From positions 1 to 64,000 of the forward strand of contig JAEZUC010000147.1 of NCBI GenBank assembly GCA_023443515.1: 64,000 nucleotides of DNA. The letters run 5' to 3'. Positions within the stretch are counted from its first letter, which is position 1. Each line of letters starts with the position of its first letter. Position numbers and translations under genes: made by a program. The notes under the pieces were generated by a model. The model ran no database searches. It was not told where the DNA came from and saw only the letters and a program-made list of their open reading frames with translations. The DNA comes from Bacillota bacterium (GTDB lineage: Bacteria; Bacillota; Clostridia; Acetivibrionales; DSM-1351). Shown one piece after another: positions 1-9,327 of this stretch.

Positions 1-132
1 GAGGATATACCTGAAGAGATAAAGGAGTATATTGGAAAACATCCCGGGGTTAAAGTGAATTTAGGAAATACACTGGGAGCTGACCAAAGACTTGCAGATA
101 TTCTGGCAGACCGAATCAGAGAGGCATTATGA
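1..132 (+). CDS. 3' end of an upstream cobalamin-operon gene (possibly CbiX-type cobaltochelatase)
   Basis: Frame 1 is open from the window edge to the TGA at 130-132, giving the last 43 residues of a protein truncated by the window. The tail (GADQRLADILADRIREAL) resembles the C-terminus of CbiX/SirB sirohydrochlorin chelatases, which often end in a G-x-D-x-R-L-A-x-x-x-x-x-R pattern. This is recognition from memory on a short fragment. The stop overlaps the next start (ATGA), so it belongs to the cobalamin operon. Confidence 0.45.
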   Translation, partial: EDIPEEIKEYIGKHPGVKVNLGNTLGADQRLADILADRIREAL

Positions 133-1325
133 AAAAGAAACTGTATATAATCGGTGCCGGAATAGGCGCGGAGGATTTTCTGACACAGAGAGCCTTGAAA
201 CTGATGGAAAGCTGTGATGTTATATACAGTACTGCACACAGATTTTTATCTGATTCAAGAAGGAAGGTTATAGAGTGTCCTGTAACAGAAGTACCAAAGC
301 TGATTGAGGCTTCCGATGGTCGGAATATTGCTTTGCTGGTTTCGGGAGATACCGGATTTTTCAGTATTGCAGGTAGCTTGTCAGAAAAACTGGAGAATAA
401 AGTTGATATTGAAGTGGTATGTGGTATAAGCAGCCTGCAGTACTTTTGTTCAATAACAGGAAACAGTTATGAAAATATAAAGGTTGTCAGCCTCCACGGA
501 CGAGAAAAAAACATACTGGGGCCAATATCCTACAATCCAAAGGTCTTCGTGCTTACCGGAGGGGAAAATAAAGCACATTCAATATGTAAAAGTCTTTCAG
601 ACAATGGTTTGACAGAAATAAAAGCAATCGTCGGAGAAAATTTGTCAATGCCCGAGGAACGGATAGTAAAGGGAACAGTGAAGGAATTAGCCGGATACAC
701 CTTTTATAATCTTGCAGTTATGCTGTTGGAAAACCAAAATTATGTCAACTGTCATATTCCACTTGTTGACGAGGATTTTCAACGTGGAAAGGTTCCGATG
801 ACAAAGGAAGAAGTGCGTGCCATCACTCTTGCAAAGCTGGCAATTGAACCCTGTGATACTGTATATGATATTGGAGCAGGAACAGGCTCGGTTGCCATTG
901 AAATGGCAAGAAGAGCTTTTGACGGCAGCGTTTATGCTATTGAAAAGAATCCGGAGGCTTTGGAACTGATATGCAAAAACAGAGTGAAGCTGGGAGCGTA
1001 TAATGTCAAGGTAGTTTCAGGTACTGCGCCGGATATATTTGAAGGACTTCCCGTACCTGACAGGGCATTTATAGGTGGAAGTAACGGAAATATGGCTGAT
1101 ATAGTCCGGCGCCTCGCAACGATAAATCCCGGAATACATATTGTAGCCAACGCAATTACATTAGAAAGTCTCAATGCTGCCATTAGTTCATTTGAAGAGA
1201 ATGGCTTTGAAACAGAAGTAGTATGTATTAATTCGTCTGTTTCAAAAAAGGTGGGAGGCTACCATATGATGAATGCAAATAACCCGGTATATATTATTAC
1301 AGGTAAAAAGCACATAAGAGGATAA
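129..1325 (+). CDS. cbiET: Fused CbiE-CbiT cobalt-precorrin C5,C15-methyltransferase/decarboxylase
   Basis: This bifunctional enzyme methylates the corrin ring at C5 (CbiE part) and methylates C15 with decarboxylation (CbiT part), using SAM in the cytosol. Residues 1 to about 200 are a tetrapyrrole methylase domain starting YIIGAGIGAEDFLTQRA. Residues from about 220 are a class I methyltransferase with the SAM loop DIGAGTGSVAIEMARR. At 398 residues it matches CobL/CbiET fusions. It overlaps the upstream stop by 4 nt and precedes cbiA by about 50 nt. Many clostridia have separate cbiE and cbiT; here they are fused. Confidence 0.93.
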   Translation: MKKKLYIIGAGIGAEDFLTQRALKLMESCDVIYSTAHRFLSDSRRKVIECPVTEVPKLIEASDGRNIALLVSGDTGFFSIAGSLSEKLENKVDIEVVCGISSLQYFCSITGNSYENIKVVSLHGREKNILGPISYNPKVFVLTGGENKAHSICKSLSDNGLTEIKAIVGENLSMPEERIVKGTVKELAGYTFYNLAVMLLENQNYVNCHIPLVDEDFQRGKVPMTKEEVRAITLAKLAIEPCDTVYDIGAGTGSVAIEMARRAFDGSVYAIEKNPEALELICKNRVKLGAYNVKVVSGTAPDIFEGLPVPDRAFIGGSNGNMADIVRRLATINPGIHIVANAITLESLNAAISSFEENGFETEVVCINSSVSKKVGGYHMMNANNPVYIITGKKHIRG

Positions 1326-1374
1326 AATCCTTTAGGGGGTAATTATAATCGAGACAAGCAGAACTGCCAGAATT

Positions 1375-2715
1375 ATGATAGCAGGAACAGGAAGTGGCTG
1401 CGGTAAAACCACTGTTACCTGCGGAATACTCAATGCACTGGTCAACAGAGGGGTCAGAACCTCTGCTTTCAAGTGTGGGCCTGACTATATCGACCCCATG
1501 TTTCACACTGAGATATCAGGTATCAAGTCCAGAAATCTTGACACATTTCTCTTGGGAGAGAATAACCTGAAATATCTTTTGAACAAAAATTCTGCCGGAA
1601 ATGATATTTCTGTTATAGAAGGGGTTATGGGTTTTTATGACGGACTCGGTAATGATGGCAGTCATTCGTCTTATTCCATTAGCCGACTTACAGGAACACC
1701 TGTGGTATTAGTGGTTAACCCCAAGGGAATGGCTCTTTCCATATCGGCAATAATAAACGGTTTCAGAGATTTTATGCCTGAAAACAATATTAAGGGTGTT
1801 ATTATTAATTCCATTTCACCCGGACTTTATCAGATGTACAAGTCAATGATAGAGGAAAAGACCGGAATCCGGGTGTTGGGTTTTTTACCGCCTATGCCGG
1901 AGGCTGTTATTGAAAGCAGACATTTGGGGCTTGTTACAGCGAAAGAAATAAAAGATATCCGAAAAAAGCTGAAGATAATGGCAAAAAATGCTGAGGAGTT
2001 CATTGATATTGACGAGCTTGTAAGACTAGCACAAACAGCAGGAACTTTGGAATATGACCCCGTTTCAATCGAGAAAAAATATAGCTGTAATATTGCTGTG
2101 GCGAAGGACAAAGCCTTTTGCTTTTACTATGAGGACAGCCTTGGGTTGCTGAGGGAAATGGGAGCGGAGCTTACATATTTTTCACCCCTTGAAGATAAAA
2201 GATTACCTGAAAATATACACGGACTAATACTGGGTGGCGGCTATCCAGAGCTATATGCAGAAAAATTAAGTGGGAATAAAACCATGCTAAAGAGCATAAA
2301 GGAGACCCTTTCAAAAGGGTTGCCCACATATGCTGAGTGCGGAGGCTTTATGTATCTTCAGCAATCAGTCTCAGATAAACATAACAACAAATATGCTATG
2401 ACAGGAGTTCTTGTCGGAAACAGCAAAATGAGTGAAGGACTGTCTCGATTCGGGTATACAACCCTCAAAGCAAAAATAAACAACCTGTTCTGCAAAAAAG
2501 GTGAGGGTATTAATGCTCACGAATTTCATTACAGTGACAGTGACAACAACGGAAACAGCTTTGAGTCAGTAAAACCGGATGGCAAAAGAAAATGGGAATG
2601 CATTTTTGCATCCGATACACTATTCGCAGGATATCCTCACATACATTTTTATGGAAATACGAAGTTTGCAGAAAACTTTTTGCAAAAATGCTGTAATTTT
2701 AGTAAACACATTTAG
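1375..2715 (+). CDS. cbiA: Cobyrinate a,c-diamide synthase CbiA
   Basis: CbiA amidates the a and c acetate side chains of cobyrinic acid using ATP and glutamine. The N-terminal half has the P-loop GTGSGCGKTT at residues 4-13. The C-terminal half is a class I glutamine amidotransferase-like domain with nucleophile Cys in YAECGGFMYL and the preceding GLILGGGYPE. The 446-residue length is normal. The start is uncertain: the first ATG (1375) has no good ribosome site, whereas AGGGGGT at 1334-1340 sits ideally for an ATA/ATC codon at 1345/1348, in frame and adding IETSRTARI-like residues expected in the first strand. The end abuts the cbiP ribosome site. Confidence 0.93.
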   Translation: MIAGTGSGCGKTTVTCGILNALVNRGVRTSAFKCGPDYIDPMFHTEISGIKSRNLDTFLLGENNLKYLLNKNSAGNDISVIEGVMGFYDGLGNDGSHSSYSISRLTGTPVVLVVNPKGMALSISAIINGFRDFMPENNIKGVIINSISPGLYQMYKSMIEEKTGIRVLGFLPPMPEAVIESRHLGLVTAKEIKDIRKKLKIMAKNAEEFIDIDELVRLAQTAGTLEYDPVSIEKKYSCNIAVAKDKAFCFYYEDSLGLLREMGAELTYFSPLEDKRLPENIHGLILGGGYPELYAEKLSGNKTMLKSIKETLSKGLPTYAECGGFMYLQQSVSDKHNNKYAMTGVLVGNSKMSEGLSRFGYTTLKAKINNLFCKKGEGINAHEFHYSDSDNNGNSFESVKPDGKRKWECIFASDTLFAGYPHIHFYGNTKFAENFLQKCCNFSKHI

Positions 2716-2727
2716 GAGATGATTTCT

Positions 2728-4242
2728 ATGGCAAAACCAATTATGATTCAGGGAACTATGTCAAATGCGGGCAAGAGCTTGCTGACAGCAGGATTATGCC
2801 GCATATTTGCACAGGATGGCTATAGGGTGGCACCTTTTAAATCACAGAACATGGCCCTGAATTCATACATAACGGCTGACGGTTCTGAAATGGGGCGAGC
2901 ACAGGTAGTGCAGGCCGAAGCGGCGGGAAAGGCCCCTGATGTAAGAATGAATCCCATATTGTTAAAGCCTACAAGTGAAAAGGGTTCACAGGTGATTTTG
3001 GAGGGACAGCCAATAGGAAACATGACTGCTACGGAGTATTATGCATACAAGCATAATCTGCTGCCCCATGTAAAAAGGGCTTATGAAAGCCTTTCAGAGG
3101 AAAATGATATTATAATTATTGAAGGTGCAGGCAGTCCTGCTGAGATAAATTTAAAGCGTGATGATTTTGTAAACATGGGACTGGCAAAGATGCTGAAAGC
3201 TCCCGTACTAATTGCAGGAGATATTGACAGGGGAGGTGTTTTTGCATCTTTGTACGGAACAGTTATGCTGTTTGATGAAGATGAGAGGAAACATGTCAAA
3301 GGAACAATAATCAATAAGTTCAGGGGAGATGTAGACATTTTAAAACCGGGCCTTGATATGCTATGTGACCTTATACATGTTCCTGTTGTTGGTGTGGTAC
3401 CATATCTTCAAGTCGATATTGACGATGAAGACAGCCTCTCTGATAGATTTTCCAGACAGGGGTCGTTAGGTCTTATTGATATTGCAGTAATAAAACTTCC
3501 CAGAATTTCAAATTTTACCGACTTTAATGCACTTGAACACATTGAAGGTGCAAGCGTGAGATATGTATCCGGTGTCAGCGAACTGGGAAACCCGGATTTG
3601 GTAATTATTCCGGGGAGTAAGAATACCATGGGTGATTTGAAATGGATGAGAGAAAACGGACTGGAAGTATGTATCCAAAAGCACGCAGCAAAAAATAAGC
3701 CTGTATTCGGAATATGCGGGGGTTATCAGATGCTGTGTGAAAATCTCAGTGACCCCTACGGTGTTGAGTATGGTGGGGAAATGAAGGGGATGGGGATTTT
3801 AAAATCCGGGACTGTATTTGAAAAAGAAAAAACACGTACAAGAGTTACAGGTATTTTTGGTAATGTGGAAGGAATATTCAAGGGCCTAAGCGGAAAAACA
3901 TTTGAAGGCTATGAAATACATATGGGTTATACTGCTTCGGAGGCAGGAAACGAAGGTAACTCCTCTCTTAGTAACCTGACTGAAATCAATGGTAATGAAA
4001 AGCCTGACGGTATGCAAAATGGGAACATATACGGTACATATGTCCATGGAGTTTTTGACAGTGATGAGATACTTTCAGAGATTGCAGTGGCATTGATGAA
4101 GGAAAAAGGACTGGAATATGAGAAGCATACTTCCTTTAATTTTAAGGAGTATAAGGAAAAGCAGTATGACTTATTGGCGGAAGCTTTAAGAGAATCCCTT
4201 GATATGGAATACATTTACAAAGTTATTGAGGAAGGAATCTGA
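2728..4242 (+). CDS. cbiP: Cobyric acid synthase CbiP/CobQ
   Basis: CbiP amidates positions b, d, e and g of adenosylcobyrinate a,c-diamide to give adenosylcobyric acid. The N-terminal ATPase domain begins KPIMIQGTMSNAGKSLLTAG. The C-terminal glutaminase domain contains Cys in VFGICGGYQML and the late His in YGTYVHGVFD. I chose ATG 2728 (504 residues) because AGGAG at 2714-2718 is 9 nt upstream; the ATG at 2719 abuts that site and is too close. The ribosome site overlaps the cbiA stop. cbiC begins 1 nt after this stop, indicating translational coupling. Confidence 0.95.
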   Translation: MAKPIMIQGTMSNAGKSLLTAGLCRIFAQDGYRVAPFKSQNMALNSYITADGSEMGRAQVVQAEAAGKAPDVRMNPILLKPTSEKGSQVILEGQPIGNMTATEYYAYKHNLLPHVKRAYESLSEENDIIIIEGAGSPAEINLKRDDFVNMGLAKMLKAPVLIAGDIDRGGVFASLYGTVMLFDEDERKHVKGTIINKFRGDVDILKPGLDMLCDLIHVPVVGVVPYLQVDIDDEDSLSDRFSRQGSLGLIDIAVIKLPRISNFTDFNALEHIEGASVRYVSGVSELGNPDLVIIPGSKNTMGDLKWMRENGLEVCIQKHAAKNKPVFGICGGYQMLCENLSDPYGVEYGGEMKGMGILKSGTVFEKEKTRTRVTGIFGNVEGIFKGLSGKTFEGYEIHMGYTASEAGNEGNSSLSNLTEINGNEKPDGMQNGNIYGTYVHGVFDSDEILSEIAVALMKEKGLEYEKHTSFNFKEYKEKQYDLLAEALRESLDMEYIYKVIEEGI

Positions 4243-4243
4243 C

Positions 4244-4879
4244 ATGGAGATAATGAGACCAATGGAAATTGAAAATAGGAGCTTTGAGATTATCAGCCAT
4301 GAACTTGGAGACAGAGTGCTGGACAAGGATTGTGAGCCTGTAATAAAGAGAGTTATTCACACCACTGCTGATTTTGAATATGCAGACAATCTGGTGTTTT
4401 CTGAGGGTGTCATAGAGAAGTCTGTGGAAATATTAAAAGCAGGTGCTTGTATTGTCACAGATACTCAAATGGCCATGGCAGGAATAAATAAGGTTGCTGT
4501 TGCCCGCTGTGGCTGTGAAGTTATGTGCTTTATGTCAGATAGTGAAGTTGCTGTGCAGGCCTTGGCAGAGGGGACAACCAGAGCTGCCATATCCATGAGA
4601 AAGGCCACTGAAATAGAAAAACCTCTTGTTATAGTGGTAGGAAATGCACCTACCGCATTAATTGAGCTTAATAGTCTGATAAATGAAGGTAAGGTTGAGC
4701 CTAAACTCATTGTTGGAGTTCCTGTAGGCTTTGTAAACGTTGTTGAATCAAAGGAATTGATAATAAACCAGAGTATTCCTTTTATAGTAGCCAGAGGTCG
4801 TAAGGGTGGTAGCAACGTGGCAGCCGCAATAGTTAATGCCTTGTTGTATATGGCTTTTCCGAGAGATATAAATCAATAG
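4244..4879 (+). CDS. cbiC: Cobalt-precorrin-8 methylmutase CbiC
   Basis: CbiC moves the methyl group from C11 to C12, forming cobyrinic acid. The family signature VIHTTADFEYADNL, with the catalytic His, is present near residue 42. The glycine-rich GRKGGSNVAAA region near the C-terminus is also typical. ATG 4244 gives 211 residues, the usual length, with GAGGAAGG at 4229-4235 upstream. A longer in-frame start at 4199 lies inside cbiP and lacks family similarity. It sits between cbiP and cbiB in the operon. Confidence 0.95.
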   Translation: MEIMRPMEIENRSFEIISHELGDRVLDKDCEPVIKRVIHTTADFEYADNLVFSEGVIEKSVEILKAGACIVTDTQMAMAGINKVAVARCGCEVMCFMSDSEVAVQALAEGTTRAAISMRKATEIEKPLVIVVGNAPTALIELNSLINEGKVEPKLIVGVPVGFVNVVESKELIINQSIPFIVARGRKGGSNVAAAIVNALLYMAFPRDINQ

Positions 4880-4887
4880 GAGGCTAT

Positions 4888-5856
4888 ATGAAAATAATAA
4901 TTGAAGTTGCCATTGGTTTTATACTTGATTTAATTTTTGGGGACCCTCCATGGCTGCCTCATCCCATAAGGCTGATAGGTTGGTTTATTTCAAAAGGTGA
5001 GAAGTTGCTCAGAACGGCTTTCCCAAAATCACAAAAAGGTGAGTTTGTGGCAGGAGCTGTTCTGGCCATATTAATTACAGCTTGTTCGTTTATTATACCG
5101 TTTTTTCTATTGTATTTTCTAAGCAAGGTAAGTATATATGTTGAGATGGCTGTTGCATCTTTATTCTGTTATCAGATACTTGCAACAAAAAGCTTAAAGA
5201 CCGAGAGTATGAGGGTTTATTATCATCTCAAAAACCATGACATGGCAAATGCAAGGAAGTACTTATCTTGGATAGTGGGTCGTGATACACAAAACCTGAC
5301 TGAAGAGGGGATAACAAAAGCTGCAGTTGAAACCGTTGCCGAAAATACCTCGGACGGAGTAATTGCACCTTTAATATTTCTTGTGCTTGGTGGAGTGCCC
5401 CTGGGCTTTTTATACAAGGCTGTTAATACAATGGATTCAATGATAGGCTACAAGAATGACAGGTACCTTTACTTTGGCAGATTTGCAGCAAGGTTTGACG
5501 ATTTTTTGAATTTTATCCCTGCCCTTCTATCTGCATATATGATGATAGGGGCTAGTTTTATATGTGGATTGGATTATAAAAATGCACTCAGGATATACAG
5601 GAGGGATAAAAGGAAGCATTCCAGTCCTAATAGTGCAAAGACGGAAGCTGTATGTGCAGGAGCACTGAATGTACAACTCGCCGGAGATGCATATTATTTT
5701 GGTAAGCTTGTAAAGAAGGAAACCATTGGCGATAATAACAGAAACATAAAAACAGATGATATAAAAACAGCCAATAAGCTCATGTACATAACCGCATTTA
5801 TAGCATTTGTTATTCTGTGTGGCTGCAGCTTGGTTGTTTCAGGGGGAATAAAATGA
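4888..5856 (+). CDS. cbiB: Adenosylcobinamide-phosphate synthase CbiB
   Basis: CbiB is an integral membrane enzyme that joins adenosylcobyric acid to aminopropanol phosphate, the product of CobD. The N-terminal segment with DLIFGDPPWLPHPIRLIGWF is the family hallmark, and several hydrophobic helices follow (about residues 50-95, 155-170, 200-225 and 295-318). The central ETVAENTSDGVIAPL motif is also diagnostic. Its length is 322 residues. AGGAGG at 4878-4883 gives a strong start. Its stop overlaps the cobD start by 4 nt (ATGA), coupling it with the enzyme that makes its substrate. Confidence 0.95.
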   Translation: MKIIIEVAIGFILDLIFGDPPWLPHPIRLIGWFISKGEKLLRTAFPKSQKGEFVAGAVLAILITACSFIIPFFLLYFLSKVSIYVEMAVASLFCYQILATKSLKTESMRVYYHLKNHDMANARKYLSWIVGRDTQNLTEEGITKAAVETVAENTSDGVIAPLIFLVLGGVPLGFLYKAVNTMDSMIGYKNDRYLYFGRFAARFDDFLNFIPALLSAYMMIGASFICGLDYKNALRIYRRDKRKHSSPNSAKTEAVCAGALNVQLAGDAYYFGKLVKKETIGDNNRNIKTDDIKTANKLMYITAFIAFVILCGCSLVVSGGIK

Positions 5857-6923
5857 AAAGGCTTGTTCATGGAGGAGATATTTATAGTAAAAGATATTTA
5901 CCGGAAAATTTAAAGCTCATGGATTTTTCGGCAAATATCAACCCTTTGGGATTGCCTGATGGTGTGAAAAACGCCATCCTCAATGGCATGGATGATTTTT
6001 GTAACTATCCTGATCCCTTATGCAGAGAATTAAAAAAGGAAATCTCAGATTATCTAAAGGTACCGGAAAAATATATATTATGTGGCAACGGTGCAGCTGA
6101 TGTAGTATATAGAATTGCTTCTGCTGTAAGGCCGGAAAAAGTACTTCTGACTGCACCTACCTTTTCCGAGTATGAGGAGTCAATAAAAGTATTTGGCAGT
6201 CATGTTGAGTATCATTATCTGCCAAAGGAAAATAATTTCAGGCTTGATATTGATATACTTGATAAAATAACTTCTGATATCGGGCTTATGTTTTTATGTA
6301 ACCCCAATAATCCCACAGGTGTTTTGACGGATAAGGAAACTGTCTTGAAAATTGCTGAAAAGTGTAAGTCAACAAACACCCTTCTGGTAGTTGACGAATG
6401 CTTTATGGATTTCTTGGATAATCCGCAGAAGTATAGTGTTGTGGACAGTCTTGACACTTATGAAAACATAATTATCCTTAAAGCATTTACAAAAATATAT
6501 GCTATGGCCGGAATCAGATTAGGATACGGAATATGTTCCGATACAAATGTCATAGAAGGGTTATACAGGGCAGGTCAGCCTTGGAGTGTGTCTGTAGTTG
6601 CTCAGAAGTGTGGGATTGCTGCACTCAAAGAGGTAGATTATGTTAACCAAACAAGGGAGCTGATTGAATGTAACAGAGTATTTTTGGAAAATAGTCTAAT
6701 ACAGCTTGGCTTTGAAGTTGTAAACTCAAAAGCAAACTATATTTTATTCAGAACAGAGATAAAATCACTTCCCCATGAACTCGAAAAATTTGGCATATTG
6801 ATACGTTCCTGCGACAATTATAAAGGACTTGATGATACATATTTCAGGATTGCCGTAAAATCAAAAGAAGATAATGAATATCTAATAAATTGTCTAAAGA
6901 AAATCTTGTCGCCTTTGCACTAA
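5853..6923 (+). CDS. cobD: L-threonine-O-3-phosphate decarboxylase CobD
   Basis: CobD is a fold-type I PLP enzyme that decarboxylates threonine phosphate to aminopropanol phosphate, used by CbiB for the nucleotide loop. Visible marks are LMDFSANINPLG near the N-terminus, CNPNNPTG, the PLP-Asp region VVDECFMDF, and the Schiff-base Lys in LKAFTKIYAMAG followed by GIRLGYG. ATG 5853 gives 356 residues and overlaps the cbiB stop. A longer start at 5817 lies inside cbiB. Histidinol-phosphate aminotransferase is the closest alternative, but the context and the N-terminal HGGDIY favour CobD. It is the last gene of this operon in the window. Confidence 0.93.
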   Translation: MKRLVHGGDIYSKRYLPENLKLMDFSANINPLGLPDGVKNAILNGMDDFCNYPDPLCRELKKEISDYLKVPEKYILCGNGAADVVYRIASAVRPEKVLLTAPTFSEYEESIKVFGSHVEYHYLPKENNFRLDIDILDKITSDIGLMFLCNPNNPTGVLTDKETVLKIAEKCKSTNTLLVVDECFMDFLDNPQKYSVVDSLDTYENIIILKAFTKIYAMAGIRLGYGICSDTNVIEGLYRAGQPWSVSVVAQKCGIAALKEVDYVNQTRELIECNRVFLENSLIQLGFEVVNSKANYILFRTEIKSLPHELEKFGILIRSCDNYKGLDDTYFRIAVKSKEDNEYLINCLKKILSPLH

Positions 6924-6933
6924 TTGTTATAAT
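6906..6933 (+). promoter_or_regulatory. Putative promoter of the mtnK-mtnA-aldolase operon
   Basis: TTGTCG (6906-6911), a 16-nt spacer and TATAAT (6928-6933) with TG at 6925-6926 form an extended -10 promoter. It begins inside the last codons of cobD and points to mtnK. No riboswitch fits in the roughly 60 nt before the start codon. Confidence 0.55.
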
Positions 6934-6995
6934 GTGGTAAAATTTAGTAAAGGCATTACTTTATCTTACTTTTTTCAAAAGGAGAAAAATTACAT

Positions 6996-8225
6996 ATGTC
7001 GAAATTTGATAAGTATTTTTTAATGAGTCCATCGGATGCGGCTGATTATGCAGCGGAAAAGCTCAGTATATTTGAGGGCGACGCTGACCTTGACAGCAAA
7101 GAGATAGGGGATGGAAATCTGAATTATGTTTTTCGTGTATGGGACAAAAAATCTGAAAAATCAGTGATAATAAAGCAAGCGGGATATACTGCCAGAATTT
7201 CTGACGATTTCAAGCTTTCCCCGGATCGCAACAGAATTGAAGCAGAAACTCTTAGATTTCAGGGGGATTTAGCACCGGGCCTTGTACCGATAGTATATAA
7301 ATATGACGATATTATGAGTTGTTGCTCTATGGAAGATCTGTCTGATTATACAATAATGCGACAAGCACTTCTTCAACATAGGATTTTTCCAAAATTTGCG
7401 GAACATATCACAACATTTATGGTCAATACTTTACTCCTAACTTCAGACGTCTTTTTAAACCATCAGGAAAAAAAATCACTTGTAAAAAGCTATACAAACC
7501 CGGAACTCTGCGAAATAACAGAGGATTTGGTGTACACGGAGCCTTTTAATGATTATAAGCACCGCAACGATGTATTTCCACCCAACCTTGATTGGGTAAA
7601 AAAAGAGCTTTATAGTGATAATGAACTTAAACTTGAGGTTGCAAAATTGAAGTTTGAGTTTCTTACAAATGCCCAGGCTTTAATTCATGGTGACTTACAT
7701 ACCGGTTCTATATTTGTAAATGAAAATTCAACAAAGGTAATAGATCCTGAATTTGCATTTTACGGGCCTATGGGTTATGACATAGGTAACATAATCGCAA
7801 ATATGATATTTGCCTGGGTAAACGCAGATGCTACTATGGATAATGAGGAAGAGTGTATCAATTTCAAAAATTGGGTTGAGAATACCATTTGTGAAATTAT
7901 TGATAAATTTAAAGCAAAATTCCTGAAAGTATGGAAGGAAGAAGCTAAAGAAATTCTGGCAAAAACCCCCGGCTTTGCGCAGTGGTATCTAAGTCAGGTA
8001 ATACATGACACTGCAGCGGTTGCAGGGCTTGAACTGTGCAGACGTATAGTTGGTATGGCACATGTTAAAGATATTACTTCCATAGAGAATGAAAGTTCAC
8101 GATTACGTGCAGAACGTATTTGCATAACCGTTGCAAAACAATACATAAAGAACCGTGAAAGCTATATATTTGGAGAACAGTTTGTAAATACCTTAAAAGA
8201 GGTGGAAAACGAGTTTTTGAGATAG
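6996..8225 (+). CDS. mtnK: 5-methylthioribose kinase MtnK
   Basis: MtnK phosphorylates 5-methylthioribose, left over from SAM-dependent reactions, to its 1-phosphate. The fold is aminoglycoside-phosphotransferase-like. The catalytic loop LIHGDLHTGSIFVN is followed by the metal-binding KVIDPEFAFYGPMGYD, both characteristic of MtnK. At 409 residues it is full length. AAAGGAG lies about 10 nt before the ATG. It starts an operon with mtnA (13-nt gap) and a class II aldolase (1-nt overlap), so its product is passed directly to the isomerase. Confidence 0.93.
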   Translation: MSKFDKYFLMSPSDAADYAAEKLSIFEGDADLDSKEIGDGNLNYVFRVWDKKSEKSVIIKQAGYTARISDDFKLSPDRNRIEAETLRFQGDLAPGLVPIVYKYDDIMSCCSMEDLSDYTIMRQALLQHRIFPKFAEHITTFMVNTLLLTSDVFLNHQEKKSLVKSYTNPELCEITEDLVYTEPFNDYKHRNDVFPPNLDWVKKELYSDNELKLEVAKLKFEFLTNAQALIHGDLHTGSIFVNENSTKVIDPEFAFYGPMGYDIGNIIANMIFAWVNADATMDNEEECINFKNWVENTICEIIDKFKAKFLKVWKEEAKEILAKTPGFAQWYLSQVIHDTAAVAGLELCRRIVGMAHVKDITSIENESSRLRAERICITVAKQYIKNRESYIFGEQFVNTLKEVENEFLR

Positions 8226-8238
8226 GAGAGGCTACAAA

Positions 8239-9327
8239 ATGACAAATACCACAAAGAATGTTTACGATATGGAAACTGTTATGCTGGATGATGCCCATAG
8301 CGAATTGATAATCATTGACCAGACCTTGCTGCCTGCTGAAACTGTTTTTTTAAAATTAAAAACTCAGGAAGAAATATGGGAAGCCATTTATAAGTTACGG
8401 GTAAGAGGGGCTCCTGCAATCGGGGTTGCAGCGGCATACGGGATTTACCTTGGAGCCAAGGGCATAAAAGCTTCAGAGTATGAAGACTTTTATTCAGAGT
8501 TTATTAAGGCAAAGAAATATCTTGCATCCTCCAGACCTACGGCAGTTAATTTGTTCTGGGCACTTGATAGAATGGATGAGTGTGTTAAAGGGAACAAGGA
8601 AAAAGCAGTAGAGGATATAAAGCTTGAGCTTTTGAAGGAGTCTCATAAAATAAAGGAAGAGGATACATGGGTGTGCAGAAGTATAGGTGAGTACGGCCTT
8701 ACACTACTAAACCCGGGTATGGGGATTCTTACACATTGCAATGCTGGACAGCTTGCCACATCCAAATACGGAACTGCACTTGCACCGATATATGTTGGAC
8801 AGGAAAAGGGCTATAACCTGAAGGTTTTTGCAGATGAAACCAGGCCGTTGCTCCAGGGAGCCAGATTAACTGCTTATGAATTGAATAAGGCAGGTGTGGA
8901 TGTAACGCTTATTTGTGATAACATGGCTTCGGCAGTTATGAAAAATGGATGGGTTCAAGCAGTTTTTGTGGGGTGCGATAGGGTTGCGGCTAACGGAGAT
9001 ACTGCAAATAAGATAGGAACTTCAGGAGTGGCCATATTGGCGAAAAATTACAATATTCCCTTCTATGTCTGCGCACCGACGTCAACAATAGATTTGAATT
9101 GTGCTTCGGGAAAAGACATATGCATAGAGGAACGTAATCCCGAAGAGGTTACTGATATGTGGTATGAAAAAAGAATGGCGCCAAAGGATATTAAAGTTTT
9201 TAATCCTGCATTTGACGTCACCGATGAAAAATTCATTACAGGAATAGTAACGGAATACGGTATAGCCAAAGCTCCTTATAGTGAATCGCTAAAAGAAATA
9301 TTTAAACGTAAAAGAGGTATGGTGTAA
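8239..9327 (+). CDS. mtnA: S-methyl-5-thioribose-1-phosphate isomerase MtnA
   Basis: MtnA converts methylthioribose 1-phosphate to methylthioribulose 1-phosphate. The family shows RVRGAPAIGVAAAYG near residue 55, the catalytic Cys in THCNAGQLATSKYGTAL, and the catalytic Asp in VGCDRVAANGDTANKIGT. Its 362-residue length is slightly above the 340-350 norm. It is related to eIF2B subunits, but the Cys and Asp identify an active isomerase. The TAA stop shares one base with the aldolase ATG (TAATG), suggesting coupled translation. Confidence 0.95.
   Translation: MTNTTKNVYDMETVMLDDAHSELIIIDQTLLPAETVFLKLKTQEEIWEAIYKLRVRGAPAIGVAAAYGIYLGAKGIKASEYEDFYSEFIKAKKYLASSRPTAVNLFWALDRMDECVKGNKEKAVEDIKLELLKESHKIKEEDTWVCRSIGEYGLTLLNPGMGILTHCNAGQLATSKYGTALAPIYVGQEKGYNLKVFADETRPLLQGARLTAYELNKAGVDVTLICDNMASAVMKNGWVQAVFVGCDRVAANGDTANKIGTSGVAILAKNYNIPFYVCAPTSTIDLNCASGKDICIEERNPEEVTDMWYEKRMAPKDIKVFNPAFDVTDEKFITGIVTEYGIAKAPYSESLKEIFKRKRGMV

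Noticed and set aside
1..6923. Cobalamin riboswitch for the cbi operon
   Set aside because: The operon's 5' end lies outside the window, and the intergenic gaps here are too short for one.
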